Shown here one piece after another: positions 24,099 through 35,754 of a stretch of 64,000 nt of DNA. The stretch lies in contig JAEVLN010000033.1 in the NCBI GenBank assembly GCA_018350325.1, forward strand, positions 310,001-374,000, read 5' to 3'. Under the pieces are notes generated by a model, which did not search any database, was not told the DNA's origin, and saw only the letters and a list, made by a program, of their open reading frames with translations. Position numbers and translations under genes: made by a program. Source of the stretch: Globodera rostochiensis (lineage: Eukaryota > Nematoda > Chromadorea > Rhabditida > Heteroderidae). Each line of letters opens with the position of its first letter. Position 1 is the first letter of the stretch.

Positions 24099-24199
24099 TT
24101 GTGTTTGAACACAATTTTTGAGTGAACAATATTGCAAAAAAATTTTATTTTTCATTAATAATTGTTGAAATTCAAAATATATTAAAAAAGTTTAAAGTA

Positions 24200-24700
24200 A
24201 CATAATCCGTTAAAAATGAAAAAAAGAGCGGTTACGCCGATTTTTATCGCTTGGATGAATTCAGAGCCCAGCCCATATAATTGAACATTTGAGTTCTAGC
24301 CAATTGGACTTTTATAAATATTTTAAACTGTACAAAATTATAGCCTGAATTCTGCCAAAATTTTTCACAAAATTCGCAAAATTAAGCAACACAAATTACA
24401 AGTATTCGTTTCGAAAATAAATTTGCTGAAATACCACCGAAAAAGAACTAACGGCCGAAGAAACCTATAAAATTCTTTTGTGAAGTTAGACTTTATTTTG
24501 AGGAGTATTGTAATTTAAAGATCACAAAATTCAGCTGTAATTATAACAAATTTTTCTGATTGCGATAAAATTGTGGAATATTTGTAAAAATCCGCACTCG
24601 CAACCGCAACCCCAAAAAAGCCGCAATTTCAGCAATCCGCAATATGCAATTTCGATAATATATTCCGATTTTAAAAATATTCTTAAAAAAAATTTATCAA
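24200..24700. repeat. Decayed MITE-like region
   Basis: It contains GAGCGGTTACGCCG at the left and a series of CCGCAA units (AACCGCAACCCC, CAATCCGCAATATGC) at 24590-24655, a pattern like the subterminal repeats of hAT MITEs here. An island at 24420-24540 is open in two frames. Ends are not resolved. Confidence 0.4.
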
Positions 24701-24779
24701 TTTTTACTTTTGCTTCAGCGAATTAGACGAACAATTATCCAAAAAAAGTCGGTTTCAAAAAATAGAGAAAAATAGGGAG

Positions 24780-24945
24780 CATTTTTTAATGCCCTTTTGT
24801 GAAAGATTTTAGCCATAAAAAGGTCAATAAGATAAATATGCATTTTTAAAACAACGCTTTCAAGTAAGGTTGGTCCCATGCCCCGACCCCCGACATGGCC
24901 AACCCCGGCCTCCCCGCCCGACCCCATCCCCGACCTTTATTGTGT
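24780..24945. repeat. C-rich MITE end with shared flank, copy 1
   Basis: AAAGATTTTAGCCATAAAAA, GGTCAATAAGATAAA and GCTTTCAAG precede a C-rich block (TTGGTCCCATGCCCCGACC...). The same order is seen at 46140-46285, and the C-rich block alone in PIGW intron 2. It is a repeat family with a common insertion context. Confidence 0.65.
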
Positions 24946-25308
24946 GACTATTTAAAGCATTTTATTACTTTGTTCACTGCTGAATGATCTTAATTATTTT
25001 AGTGTCATAAAATGCAGAAAAGTTTTAAAAATTTAAAATGTTAAAGCATTTATCGAAGAAATTTCTAGCCAATCCGCCCCCCTCCGCCTCTCAATTTTTT
25101 TTTACAAATTACAAAATCGCCTTCACTCTTAACTTTCAAGAAAATAAACAAATTTTCTGCCGCTGAAAAATGCAAAATTTGTTTAAGCGCTGGCGAAAAA
25201 TGTTACGTTTCTGTAATTCTCCCATTTTCTCCACACTCTTTTACGCTTTAAAATCGGACAGTGGGAGAATAAAAAGATTTTTAAAATGGAATGTTAAGAT
25301 CAAAAAGG

Positions 25309-27882
25309 TCAAGTTTGCGGGCTCTGGACATCATTGAGGTCGGTTCTTGCCAAATGAATCGCGTAAATAAGTAGCGAGATGACCAGCGCGTACGTGAGCA
25401 TTGTCACCGTCTCAGCCATTGGATGGCCATCGATTTCGAAGTGCGGGGAGGCCATGGCCAACAAGTTGACAAGGCCGGTCAGCAAATTGGCGCACAAAAA
25501 ATGGAGCAGTGCATTGCGACTGACCGCCGCCACCAAACCGCCCAAGGCGGCATCCAGCGGCAACGGCACGACGAGCTGCCCAAATTGGAGCAGGGCACAG
25601 ATGGCGCTGAACAAAGCCAACTGCGCGAAGAATTGGGGGATTAGTTTTGAAAAAAAAAGCAAAAAAAAAAATATACCATTGCGAACGAGTAGGACATGTT
25701 TGCCAAGCGGCGGGAGGCGGTTAGCCCGAAATTGTCCTCGAGCATCCTTTGGAAGCCGTAACAACACAGGCTGAAACCGAGCCCGCATGCCACGTTCAGT
25801 GCGCATAGTTTTTTATCCCTATAAAAAATTTTGTTTTTTTTGGAAATTTAGCGATTTTTGTAACGTAAATTGGTCCAAAATTGCAACTCAATTTCCATGG
25901 CCCTGCCCCGCTGCCCTCGGTCATTGCCTTGGCATCAATTTGTTGCTGCCGCGCGCGTACATCAGCGAGACGGCGTAGATGAAGCAGTAGCCACACAGCG
26001 AGAAAATGCCCTCTCGATTTTGGTCCAGGAAGACGTGCCGCGACTCAGCAAAGTCGGGCCGCAGCAGCCATTGCTCAAGCCCGGTGAAACGCAGCGCAAT
26101 TTGGTAGACGAGACCGAGCAGTACACCGACGAAGACGAGCATAGAATTGGGCACACAAATGACAAACAGCTAAAATTTTAAATATTTTAAACGATAATTA
26201 TATTTGTTTGAAAATTTTAAAATTTGGAAAACTCTCAAAAATTAGTGGCCATTTACGCTCGTTTTTTATGGCAGGCAATACATTAAATTGTATCCCGAAA
26301 TCTGTTTTTACCTTCATTTTCCCAATCATAATCGTTGCTATACCCCCCATCTCTGATCAGTCTGATTGCCCGCCCCGATATATTTCTGCCCCAAAGTTAC
26401 TCTCTCAATTCATTCTGATCGGGAAAAGGCTTTTCCTTCTCCCCTACCCTCGTCTGTCCCGAGACGAATGGGCTCTTTTATCCTTCACATTGGCTAATGT
26501 ATGGAATTCCTCTTCAGAATAAGGGTAAAATTATCCAAGTCCGGATGAAGGAGGTACGGTAGTGCCTACGAGCGTTTCGAGAATTCATTCTCGACAAAAA
26601 AGCCTCTCCGTTCTGACCCTGACGCAGAAGAGGGTGAGGAAGAAGTTCCAATGCACACCGTACTCCGTCACGTCTCGGCCATAGCCGCTGAGCTGGATGA
26701 ACACAGAACGGCCAACGCCAATCAGTAACAGTGCCAAAAGTGTGGGCATTCGGAACGCGAAAATTTGCCTAAAACAAAAAAATTATGTTTTTTTTCAAAC
26801 AAAAAAAGAATCGTCGTTGGTTGGTCAGCTGACATCGTCGCTTTGGCCGCCCTCTGCCGTGGACTCTGTCCTCGGGCCGCCACGTCGTGGTCCGCGAGAG
26901 CGTTTACAAAAATGAAAGCGGCGGTGCCGGAGTCCATCAGCGAGTGACCGTAATACTGCGTTTTGGCCATGCGTCGCGGAAACAGCGTGAAGTCCACCGC
27001 CAAAATGGCCAAGGAAGTGGCAATTAGCACAAGGGTCATGAAATAATTTTTTGTTATTTCTTTTCATTACATATAATTTAGGGTTGGCCCGGGGGGAGGC
27101 CGGGAACCCGGCCATGCCCTTCCCCGAAAACGGGGACCCCCAGTATCCCCCTTCCCCGATTTGACCGGGAACCCCCCTCCCCACCGCCAGTTTATTTTTT
27201 TGATTTTCCGTTTGAATTCGGGGTCAAAAATAGAAAATATTCTTATTTGTCAAGTCAAAGAAAGTTCTGTAACATCAAAACCCCAAAAAATGCGATTAAA
27301 AAGGGAAGAAAATGAATGAAACATTTTACTTCTTCATGAGCAGAGAGAGCGGGCAGTTCCATAAAATTTACTATTATTTGGCACCTAAACATTATGTGTG
27401 TGTCTCTTTGAGCGCGCCCCGCGTCAACGCGCAACGCCCGCAGCGGTGTTATGCCGGCACACGCACTTTTGCAGCACAAAAAACAGGTGGCACAGAGGGA
27501 AAGCTGTACAAACAGCAGAATGTGCAAATAGTCGGCCAAAAATGTTTGAGCCAGAAAGGGCGGCACCACCAAAGCGCAAAAGTCCAAGCTGAACAACGAC
27601 CTGAAAGGCATGGAATGCTTTTTGGGCGGGGGCCTCTTATCCGGAGTTGAGCCACCATTTGTTAAGCAGGTGCCATCCCGGAGTGCCAATAAAGTATTGC
27701 ACCAGGGTATTCCTTAACGGCATGCACAGCGTGTAGAACACGAAGAACAATGCCGTCTCGCTCTGCTGGGAAAGTTCAAACGCGGGAAGTCGCATCGTCG
27801 AGATGGCACACCAAAAAAGCGATGAAATGTGGGAGAATGGAACTGTGCTGTTTTCGGCTGAAACAAACATGGCACCTCCCAT
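25309..27882 (-). CDS. PIGW: GPI-anchor inositol acyltransferase PIGW/Gwt1, seven exons
   Basis: This multi-pass ER membrane enzyme adds the acyl chain to the inositol of glucosaminyl-phosphatidylinositol during GPI-anchor synthesis. Exons read on the minus strand: 27882-27656, 27600-27467, 27059-26834, 26768-26618, 26169-25961, 25818-25677 and 25620-25309 (TGA). The phases agree and give about 466 residues; the human and yeast proteins have about 500. Family blocks appear in order: [16 protein letters not shown] then [10 protein letters not shown] (exon 3); [20 protein letters not shown] and [11 protein letters not shown] (exon 4); LVYQIALRF and [14 protein letters not shown] (exon 5); [11 protein letters not shown] (exon 6); and a hydrophobic C-terminus with NLLTGLVNL (exon 7). 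The start is the first [11 protein letters not shown] just after it resembles the human N-terminus. Introns 1, 3 and 6 are 55, 65 and 56 nt. The weak point is the exon 2/3 junction: exon 2 could run further (open to 27330), and the exon 3 acceptor (AAAAG) is poor. It is far more GC-rich than its surroundings. Confidence 0.94.
26170..26617 (-). other. PIGW intron 4, unusually long
   Basis: At 448 nt this intron is several times longer than introns 1, 3 and 6 of the same gene. Its middle is GC-richer than the other introns, and near its 5' end (26577-26594) are inverted arms TCGAGAAT/ATTCTCGA separated by 2 nt. An old insertion could explain the length, but I see no clear terminal repeats or target duplication. 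An open frame runs through it on the plus strand (26208-26522) with no recognisable product; I treat that as a shadow. Confidence 0.6.
27079..27190. repeat. GC-rich MITE fragment inside PIGW intron 2
   Basis: This is a block of C and G runs starting TAGGGTTGGCCC within the 407-nt second intron of PIGW. Its beginning and its CCCCGA-rich body resemble the blocks at 24866-24940 (AAGGTTGGTCCC) and 46205-46285 (TAGGGTTAGTCCC). No matching right terminus (CCAACCCTA) is visible, so it is a truncated copy. It is much more GC-rich than a normal intron here and may be why the exon 2/3 junction is hard to model. Confidence 0.65.
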
Positions 27883-28349
27883 TTTGCATTTAAATCTTTG
27901 TTTTGTCTAATCCAATAATCTGGGGAATATTTTACAATATTAAGACAAATGACATAATGTTAATGCAAAATTCCTAATAAATTTATGTTTGAGTTCGTTT
28001 GGGTCTTAAAATAAATGTAAATTCTGATCAAAACTGTGAATGTTTGTGTTAATAAAATTTATGGCGAATGAAATGTGAAAGTTATAATGAAAAAACTGTT
28101 TAATAATTTGTTATTTGTGCACTGAAAAAAGCGTTGTATTCCAATGCCCGCCGCTCCGTCGCCGATGGGCGGCGGATCGTCGAATGATTCAGTGGGAAGT
28201 GATGCTTTTTTTTTATTGATTAATATTTGTTAAAAAGAGTAAATATTTAAAAAAATAAAATATTATAAAGCCGAAATTACGAATTGCCGACTAACGAATT
28301 GTTTGTTCAACAAACAAAAAAATTTACCAATTGAACAAATAGCGCCATA
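27883..28349. other. Upstream flank of PIGW
   Basis: This is AT-rich sequence upstream of the PIGW start codon. It contains one GC-rich patch at about 28145-28185 (CCGCCGCTCCGTCGCCGATG and neighbours). No TATA box position, spliced-leader acceptor or other promoter element can be assigned with confidence. Confidence 0.4.
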
Positions 28350-28588
28350 CTAAGGAAATTGGTCACCAGGATTTTCGAGTTTTTCGTTCTAGCTTTTTTA
28401 AAACAACTCTAAAAGCTTAGCTTTGCAAGCAAAAAACTTCAGACTAAATGCTGTTAGTTGCAATTAGTATCAATTAACATCTTTTCGAGTTGAGTAACAT
28501 AGCAAAAAATAGCTAATCTTTTAGAGTTGTCTGAAAAAAGTTAGAACGAAAAACTCGAAATATCCCGGTGACCAATTTTCCGGGACTC
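28350..28588. mobile_element. Foldback element with about 65-bp inverted repeats
   Basis: The left arm 28350-28413 (AAATTGGTCACCAGG, TTCGAGTTTTTCGTTCTAGC, AACAACTCTAAAAG) is the inverse of the right arm 28519-28586. The arms flank about 105 bp of AT-rich sequence. A single related end (GGTGACCAATTTTCCGGGAC) recurs at 54820-54840 and near 54775. No coding capacity. Confidence 0.85.
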
Positions 28589-28589
28589 A

Positions 28590-30540
28590 CTTTTTTTTAA
28601 ATTTATAGCAAACAAAAATTTTCTAATAAAAGTAATTTAGGAAAAGATTTAGTTTGTACAATTTAAATCACAAATTGTCAAATCTACAAAATTTGTTTCA
28701 AACATTATAAAGAAAATAAAGTTGCTTAAAATTTAAAATTTTAAAGTTGTCAAAATTTTTAACTTAATCCTAAAAATTTTCAACCAAAATATAAAATTAA
28801 ATAATTATTAACAAGAATGAGTAGCTTTTTTTTATTAAAAATATAAGTAAAATTTTGTAATTTAAGTCATTTTAAGACGAGAAACTCAATTCCGGATATT
28901 ATAATTCATTCAAGAAAATTGCGTATTTATAAAATGATTTTTTTACAACAAAATTAATCTAAAAATTATTTGTAAATATACCAAATTAAGCCATATAAAA
29001 TATTTCTCAATCCCGCAATTCGGATAAGAGTTTTGGCAGACAGATATTGAAAGAATTAAACAAAAACATATATTATTTTTAAAAAATAGAAAATTAAATT
29101 AAAAATTTAATTAAAATGGTTCCGGTTAGGTCTGTATAAAAAAAAATAATCAGTCCCCAATCTACACTTATTAATTGATTGAAAAAAGTTGATCAATGAA
29201 AATATTTTAGATTTAAAATCACCTTATCAAAATATGTTTTTAACAAAAATTGACACAGTGAACTCTTGTATTTAGGTCACAGTCAATGGCGAATGGACGC
29301 GAATTGACAGCCAAGCGCACAATACACAGTTCGCTGCCAACTTGTATCAACAAAAAGTTTCGAATAATTATAAATATAATAATGGCAAACTTAGCATTTT
29401 ACTAAATCCTCAAAACTATATGTGTTATTAATGGTTAATGTTAAAATTACAAAAAACTAAAAATATTGTGAACAAATCTATTCGCATTTTATTTTAATAC
29501 CAAATTTATGTAAACCATGAGTTGGCATTAAACATCATTATAATTCAATTTGTTAGTTTTAATAATATAAAATAATTAAAGTTTATTCAAAACACTCGTT
29601 GTTTACCTTTATTCTTTTGCAATAAAAGTAAAAAAAAAAAGATTTCTTTTTGCTATCATACAATAAATAAATTACCTAAAATATTATTCTCTGTATATTA
29701 AAAGCATAAATCGTTTTAACACAATAATGAGGTTTTGTGCACATTTTATTATTGAGAAAGGCCGTAATTCGACAATGAAATAAAAAACTAAAATTATTTA
29801 ATAAAATAAAAGTAAATATTTACTTAATTTCAAATCCCCTGTATAAAAATTCGTATATTTAAAATAAAATACCAAAAATTTTATTAGCTACCAAACCTTA
29901 CAGACAAATAATTACAAATATAATTGGCGTAGCTGCGTAATACAAATTTTTAAAAAAGTACAAATTTTTTTTAACTTTTAAAAACAATTATTCCAAAATT
30001 ACTCATTCACAAGACAAACAGGAACCGAAAAATGGCATTGTTAGATATCGTAAACAATAAATAATCATATTATATATTAAACACATGCAAAAAATAACGT
30101 ATCTTAATTATTATAAAATCATGGCATAGAAAAAATCGCAGGTTGATGTTTTGGTTTTCATTCGCATGAATTAAATTAAACAACAAAATAAGACAAAAAA
30201 AGTAATGTAACCGAGTTTAAATATAATTAGGTATGTTCTAAAAAGTGTTTCTCTATTATTATTTTTAATGTACACAATAATATTATCGATGGAAAGCTTA
30301 CCTAATATTGGCAAAAATTAAAATGAATCAGTTTTACATGAAATACATTTAAATATGTTTTAAATTAAACAAATTCTAATTATAAATATTATAATAATGA
30401 GCAATAAATTTAAAACATTTGTTATTTAATAAAATAGTCAATTTAATCAGTATTAGTTTTCGCACAATAGATAATAAGATAAAGTTATATTTTTATTTTG
30501 CAATTATCTTTCTACTTATTTAAGTTTTTTCAAAGAGTAA
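28590..30540. other. AT-rich sequence with one strong exon-like island
   Basis: Apart from 29276-29431 (listed separately) this is A/T-rich DNA without a recognisable gene. 29470-29590 (TACCAAATTTATGTAAAC, TTTGTTAGTTTTAATAATAT) recurs at 42850-42960 and 61245-61345. Confidence 0.4.
29276..29431 (+). other. Exon-like ORF of 51 codons after a good acceptor
   Basis: It directly follows TGTATTTAG. The frame reads VTVNGEWTRIDSQAHNTQFA then ANLYQQKVSNNYKYNNGK and ends TAA at 29429. GTTTCG after CAACAAAAA could be a donor, in which case the exon is about 90 nt. The codons of the first half are GC-richer than the flanks. No family is recognised and no partner exon is assigned. Confidence 0.35.
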
Positions 30541-30543
30541 TTA

Positions 30544-30654
30544 TTATATTACAATTCCAGAATCAAGAAGACCAATAAACATTCTGCCGTCACAGCCACC
30601 CATGTGGTTGTTCTCGCAACCATTCTCTTCACCTGTATTTTCGTCGGTTCTCAA
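30544..30654 (-). other. Exon-like cysteine-rich ORF after a TTTTGTAG acceptor
   Basis: On the minus strand TTTTTGTAG is followed by a 36-codon frame ending TAA: TDENTGEENGCENNHMGGC then DGRMFIGLLDSGIVI. The two cysteines with NN and GG between them resemble the start of an EGF-like module or the C-x-G-G region of papain-type proteases; the sequence is too short to decide. It could be a last exon. Confidence 0.35.
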
Positions 30655-31174
30655 ACTACAAAAATTAATTATTTAGCAAATGCTAAATAACACAAGAATA
30701 TATACTTTTTGTCACATTCATAAACAATTAGATTTTATGTTTTTGTACTACCATTACATTAAGATAAGCTTTACGCTTATTTAGCTAATAAAACGTTTGT
30801 ATTTTTGTCGTGCTTTTTTCTGGGGTGTCTTTATAGTAGTATTTTAAAATTTCAATGGATTTATATATTAATTAAAAATTTATACAACCCCCTCAAAACC
30901 GACAAATTTTATTCGCGGACAATCGGATTTTGTTATATAATTATATTGTAGTTTTGTCATTTTTTTGGATTCAAAAGGTAAAATCATATTTTAACAAAGA
31001 TATTAGCGAATATATAAAAGAGAGTGATTTTTTTCATAATTTTTAATTCATATTAAACATAGTCCTTTTTACTTACCAATGTATTTATTTTAATTAGATC
31101 TTACATGACTTTGTTGGTCGGATTCTTTTATTGTATTCATTAATAAAAAAGCAATCAATTTGATCTCTTAAAAC

Positions 31175-31565
31175 TAGAGTCCGGACCAAAACCCAAAACC
31201 AAACATTTTTGGGTTGTTTTGTACAATTCACATTCCTAAAAAGTAGATACCGGAATTTTAATGACCGGATTCGGAAAAAAATTTATATTGTTTTTCTTGC
31301 CCACTGAAGACAATGCTGAAAGTTTGAGAAAAAAATGTTTTATGAGCAAAATTTCCACCCGACCCCTGACATGTTCAAGGTTTGTAGTTGGCGTGATTGA
31401 CGTGACACTGGTCAGAAAAAGCATTGAATAAAATTTTATTTAAAAAATAATCGTAAATTTAGGCTTTTTGTTATGTTTTACTAAATGGGTTCCAAAAAAA
31501 CCAAAAACAAAATAAACCCAATATTATTGACCAAATTTTGTTTGGTTCCAACATTCCGGTCTCTA
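31175..31565. mobile_element. hAT MITE with perfect 8-bp target duplication
   Basis: This 391-bp element has termini TAGAGTCCGGA and TCCGGTCTCTA (inverse with one mismatch), flanked on both sides by CTTAAAAC (31167-31174 and 31566-31573). The target duplication length is that of hAT transposition. ACCAAAACCCAAAACCAAAC and its approximate inverse lie inside the ends. The minus-strand 62-codon ORF in it has no transposase feature. Confidence 0.9.
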
Positions 31566-31573
31566 CTTAAAAC

Positions 31574-31800
31574 CGACTTACCGAATTGAGAGATTCCGGA
31601 CTGTCTGTATCCTTTCTTAAATTTTGCCGTTTTTATTAACAATATTATTTTAAATGATTTTTTCAACGTTGTTTTTCTCTGCTAGCTATCTTGGCTTTAA
31701 TTTAACTATTTCTAGTACTATTTAAATTTCCATGAATGTATGATTTAAAATAAGTTATCAAAAAACTCACCATTTATATACTAAACTTATTTCTTTTGTT
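31574..31800. repeat. Repeat shared with 46265-46445
   Basis: GAGAGATTCC, GACTGTCTG, TTTCAACGTTG, CTGCTAGCTATCTTGGCTTT and CTCACCATTTATATACTAAA follow in the same order and orientation as at 46.3-46.4 kb. The MITE at 31175-31565 is inserted at its left border. Confidence 0.75.
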
Positions 31801-34510
31801 ACGACGGTTTATCAATGGGGCTGGGAAAATTTTTAAATAAAATTTTATTTTAATTCCGCTTTACATCTGCTGGAGGACGTGAAAGGGGTCGCTGGTGCCG
31901 ATGTGTGCTGCCGAGAACAATTTGTTAATAGATTTGCAACCAAATTTTTAAAAATAAGTTAGAAAAAATACAGGTTTAAACCTGTCGGTTGAAAAGGAGG
32001 CTGAACAGAAAGAAGCGCGTAAAAAGGTTGAAACCCGTGTTATCATAAAGAATTAAAAAAAATAAAAATTTATTTTTTGAATGAAATCACAATGACTAAA
32101 AAAGGATTGTACAACAATGATATAAATTTATACCTTTTTATAAATATTTTAATAAAAAACACCAACTTGAAAACTTTTTAAGTATTGCACGGAACAATTT
32201 TGGCAAAGAAATCTACATTAAAAATAAATTAAATTTTGTTGGTTGAACTATTCATCGAAACTGAAAGGATGCCCTTTAACTGAATGAGCTTTAAAAATTT
32301 AACTGAAGATATATTCTTTGATTATATATTAAATATATGAACTAAACTTAAAAAATAAAATGATGTAAAACTAAATTTAAAACAACAAAAAGTACTTATT
32401 CATAAAAAAGGTATTTTTATTTGGAACTTTCCAAAGAAGTGACTAAAAATGTTTTTGCTAAATAAATTTGGTAATTTAGAAAAAAATATTTGTAAAAACG
32501 GCTACTAAATTATCTTTTTAGTGCTAAAAACATAAAAAGTCTTTTAAAGAATGAAAGGAAGTCAGTTTGCTAAATGAGCTGATAAATCGCAAATGCGGGT
32601 TTCTTTCTCATTTCTTAGAGTATCACGTCGGCTACGCCAACAAAGCCATGTAAAATCAATAAAATAAAAGTATAATTAATTATTAGATAAACAATAAAAA
32701 AGTTTTTTAATTATTAAAGTAAGAAATCCTTAATTTAGCAAATATTATGGAAAAAATTTCTAAAGGGACCAAATTAAAGAATAAGAAAATAAGTCTCAGC
32801 AAAATTTATAATTTCAAATTGTTATTCAAATCATTTTTTTATACGTGCACAAACTACTACAATAAAATAATAACAAGCTTCGTTGAACAAAATTATTTCA
32901 TAACTCGTTTATTTATTAAAATTCTAAATGTGGAAATTTGAAAGCAACTTTAAATTCAAAAAAACCTGTTTTTTATTCTATTTTCTTTCTTATCGTTTAA
33001 ACAAAAGGATTGAGCAATCAGAAAAATAAAATCTCTGTCCATTAAGCATATGTATAAACGACTGATAAATGGCATTTTGGAAGTCAAAGACGCAAGTTTT
33101 TGAAAGAAAAACAAATATTCGAAATTCAAATAAACTAATTTAATTAAATATACCCTTGGTAATTTAAATAAAAAACTGTATTAAATTTATAATAAAACAA
33201 ATGAGCAATACATTAAATTTTAATATATTGAAGGCTAATTAGAATAAAAAATATCGCAAAATTAAAAAACTATTAAATAATTGTATAATAAATAATAAAT
33301 ATACGACATTTAATAACAATATAATTGTTTGATCGTGAATAATATTTGCAAGATAAAGTATGAAATTCAAATATTATTAAGGGTTTTCATAAAAAGAGAT
33401 GTTTTTTTATTTTTGAGATAAAACATAACAAAATAAATGAACGAAACATGCTCTCCACATACCCCCACAAAATTTCTTTAGTCATGATGTGGTTACGAAA
33501 GAATCCGATTAAAAAAAAAATATTAAAATCTTTGATAAATTGCCACAAATTACAAGAAGAATAAATAGTGCACATAATAATTAGTGAGAAAAAAAAACAA
33601 TAAAACGTAGATTTATTGAGGAAATCGATTAGCAAATAAAGAAATGTAATGAAATAAAGAATTAAAATAATTTGTAAAATTTTTACAAAATAGAAAAAAT
33701 ATTATTAAAATTTTTACTGTGAATATACAATAATATTATTATGCCGACGGTTTATTGCCGCAGATGAATTGCAAAAAAGGCTGGTGTGAGCTGGTGTGGG
33801 CAAAAGATTATTTATAAATCGAGTCAACAAAAAATTCAAAAAATAATTTATCACACACAACTTATTCAAAATGTTCCAAATGTATAAGAACAAATAAAAG
33901 CTTAATTTAAAAAATTTAAAAATTATTATTGAATAATATTAAATTTGATTTCGAAAAACAGGTTTGGAGTTTTTTCATTGGTTTTAATCTACGTTTTTTT
34001 TAAAATTATAGGTAATTTAAATAAATAAATTGTATTAAATTTATAATAAAACAAAACGTCATTATAAATAAAAAACAGCATAATGGATTAAAGAAGACCA
34101 TATATAAATAAATTTAAAAAACGATGACGAAATGCGCTCGAAAGAATATGAAATTACATTATAAAACAATTAATGTGTTAAAAAAAATTAAAACTTGCTT
34201 GCTTAATGTATGACATAAGTTGAATAAAAATATTCTGTTTGATTCCAATAATAAAGTAACCCAAAAATTATAAACAATATTTATGACAGTGTTTCGATGG
34301 CCGGCCTTTTTGCTATTGACTTAACCGTGTCCGTGTCGGCTAGATGTTATATAAAACAATGAGACAACATTGTTATTTATTAATCGCCGTATTGAAAAAG
34401 TAAATAAAAAATTTAACAAAAACAGTTAAATAAAGCTGTTTGATGCAAAAGTTACTTAAAATAATACCACAATATTATAGTTATAATACTTGATAAGCAA
34501 TTGAATAATA
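31800..34510. other. AT-rich sequence with scattered islands
   Basis: The 31981-32057 island reads VEKEAEQKEARKKVETRVII on plus and is a diverged copy of 42957-43023 and 61347-61415 (AGAAAGAAGCG shared). 33732-33813 reads ADGLLPQMNCKKGWCELVW to TAA. 34280-34346 (SVSMAGLFAIDLTVSVSARC) is copied at 49855 and 50945. No gene assigned. An 82-codon minus ORF (33635-33387) is hydrophobic but unidentified. Confidence 0.35.
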
Positions 34511-34516
34511 AATTAA

Positions 34517-34651
34517 GCCGAATTCAAACAGCAATTTCGCCGAAGCAGGCGACGAGTCTACGACAACGCAAGAATAGCCCATCATGAATTGTGGGCAGGC
34601 GATATGGCACGGAGGCCACGCCATTTGCCAAAATGGAAAGATCAAAATTAG
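34517..34651 (+). other. Exon-like ORF of 44 codons, paralogous to 53445-53535
   Basis: It is open from TAA at 34514 to TAG at 34649: AEFKQQFRRSRRRVYDNARI then AHHELWAGDMARRPRHLPKW. The shared core CAACGCAAGAATAGCCCA recurs at 53478, where the same frame gives YNNARIAHHEMGHSAMLK; the CAT/CAC difference is silent in this frame. A second frame (QRKNSP) is also preserved in both, so the coding frame is not proven. Confidence 0.35.
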
Positions 34652-35098
34652 CATTATTTATCAATAAAAAATTTATATTAAATTTCAAAAGTTAATTAAA
34701 AATAATATAATAGAGCCAAAATTATTTACACGATATTGTTGGAGAGGAACGTGTATCCTTGGCGTTCCGCCTTATCGATTGACCCATTGATCGCATATCA
34801 TTTCCCTCCCCTCTTTACTAGGGTTGGCGATTCCGAACCGAACCGGACCGTAGAACCGGGATTTTTTCGGTTCGGTTCTCCGGTTCGGTTCCGTCGGACC
34901 GAAAATTTCGTTCTTCGGTCCGGTTCGGTCCAAAGATATTCGTTGCCAATTCAAATATTTGTACAAGAATTATGCCAAATTGCATATTTTCGTGCTGCAT
35001 TCTGTCTTTATTATTTGTTAAACTGTGCTTGATATCGAAAACATATTTGTGCATTTCATAACAACTCCCACGATGTTGTGTCCAATTTTTTCAAATTC

Positions 35099-35192
35099 CA
35101 AAAAGAAGGATTTGACAAGCGATGTCGCAGATTTTATTGCCGTTCATAATCTTCCATTTTCACTTGCTGAATCGCCTTTACTCCAGCGCTAG
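35099..35192 (+). pseudogene. hAT transposase fragment, N-terminal half
   Basis: The frame reads KKDLTSDVADFIAVHNLPFS then LAESPLLQR and a TAG. The pattern FIA-x-x-x-L-P-F-S-x-x-E-x-P-x-x is the conserved stretch between the BED zinc finger and the catalytic domain in hAT transposases. The flanking frame is broken on both sides. Confidence 0.75.
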
Positions 35193-35445
35193 TAACCAAA
35201 AATTACGGCACAAACTGGGTATGTAATGATTAGATTAGAATTTTAATTCTATAAATAGAAAAAACCATGTTTAACATATGCCAAGTAGACGAGAGATCCG
35301 TGCAGAAATCCCCAAAAAAGGAAAAGAATGTGTTGCACATTTACGGGTCAAACTTCGACAATTTTTGTTAAGGTATTTTCTATAGATCAAATTTTATTGA
35401 TTTGTTAAATAATTTAAGTCCTCAAAAACAAGATGGAATTCCACT

Positions 35446-35754
35446 TTGTCTTCCTTAAAATCCGTCCAATTTCACAAGGAAAATCTGCAAAACTATCTAG
35501 TACAACATCCAACTTGTGCTTCCGTTCGGTTGATCAACCGTCTTTCTCAGGCAGATTTTGATGAGGTCGCAAAAATTACCGAGATTTTGGAGCCCTTTGA
35601 ACTATGCACAAAAATTGCCTCGTCAGAAAATGCCCCTGTGTCGTGTTACCAATATTTTGTCAATGTGCTCCAAAAACACTTCTCAAAATACGATTGTGAA
35701 TTTTCACGTATCTTACGCCAAGAGTTGGGACGAAGAGCTGACAATGTTTTATGA
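35446..35754 (+). pseudogene. hAT transposase fragment, C-terminal catalytic half
   Basis: This 102-codon ORF contains INRLSQADFDEVAKITEILE and PFELCTKIASSENAPVSCYQ, corresponding to the L-x-P-F-x-x-x-T-K-x-x-S pattern of hAT transposases, followed by YFVNVLQKHF. It ends TGA at 35752. Past the stop a different frame encodes an acidic tail (FDESSDEDEDEVENL). The preceding catalytic region and the dimerisation domain are missing. Confidence 0.82.

Noticed and set aside
24080..24115. tRNA-like GCTAGTGGTTA
   Set aside because: No B box at the right spacing, and it overlaps the histidyl-tRNA synthetase frame on the other strand.
25379..26181. Plus-strand ORFs opposite PIGW (131, 73, 63 and 103 codons)
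   Set aside because: They are antisense shadows of GC-rich PIGW exons and introns; the minus-strand exons carry the conserved family blocks.
34736..35054. Plus and minus ORFs of 98, 64 and 78 codons
   Set aside because: They are products of the CGGTTCGG subterminal array of the 34.8-kb hAT element.
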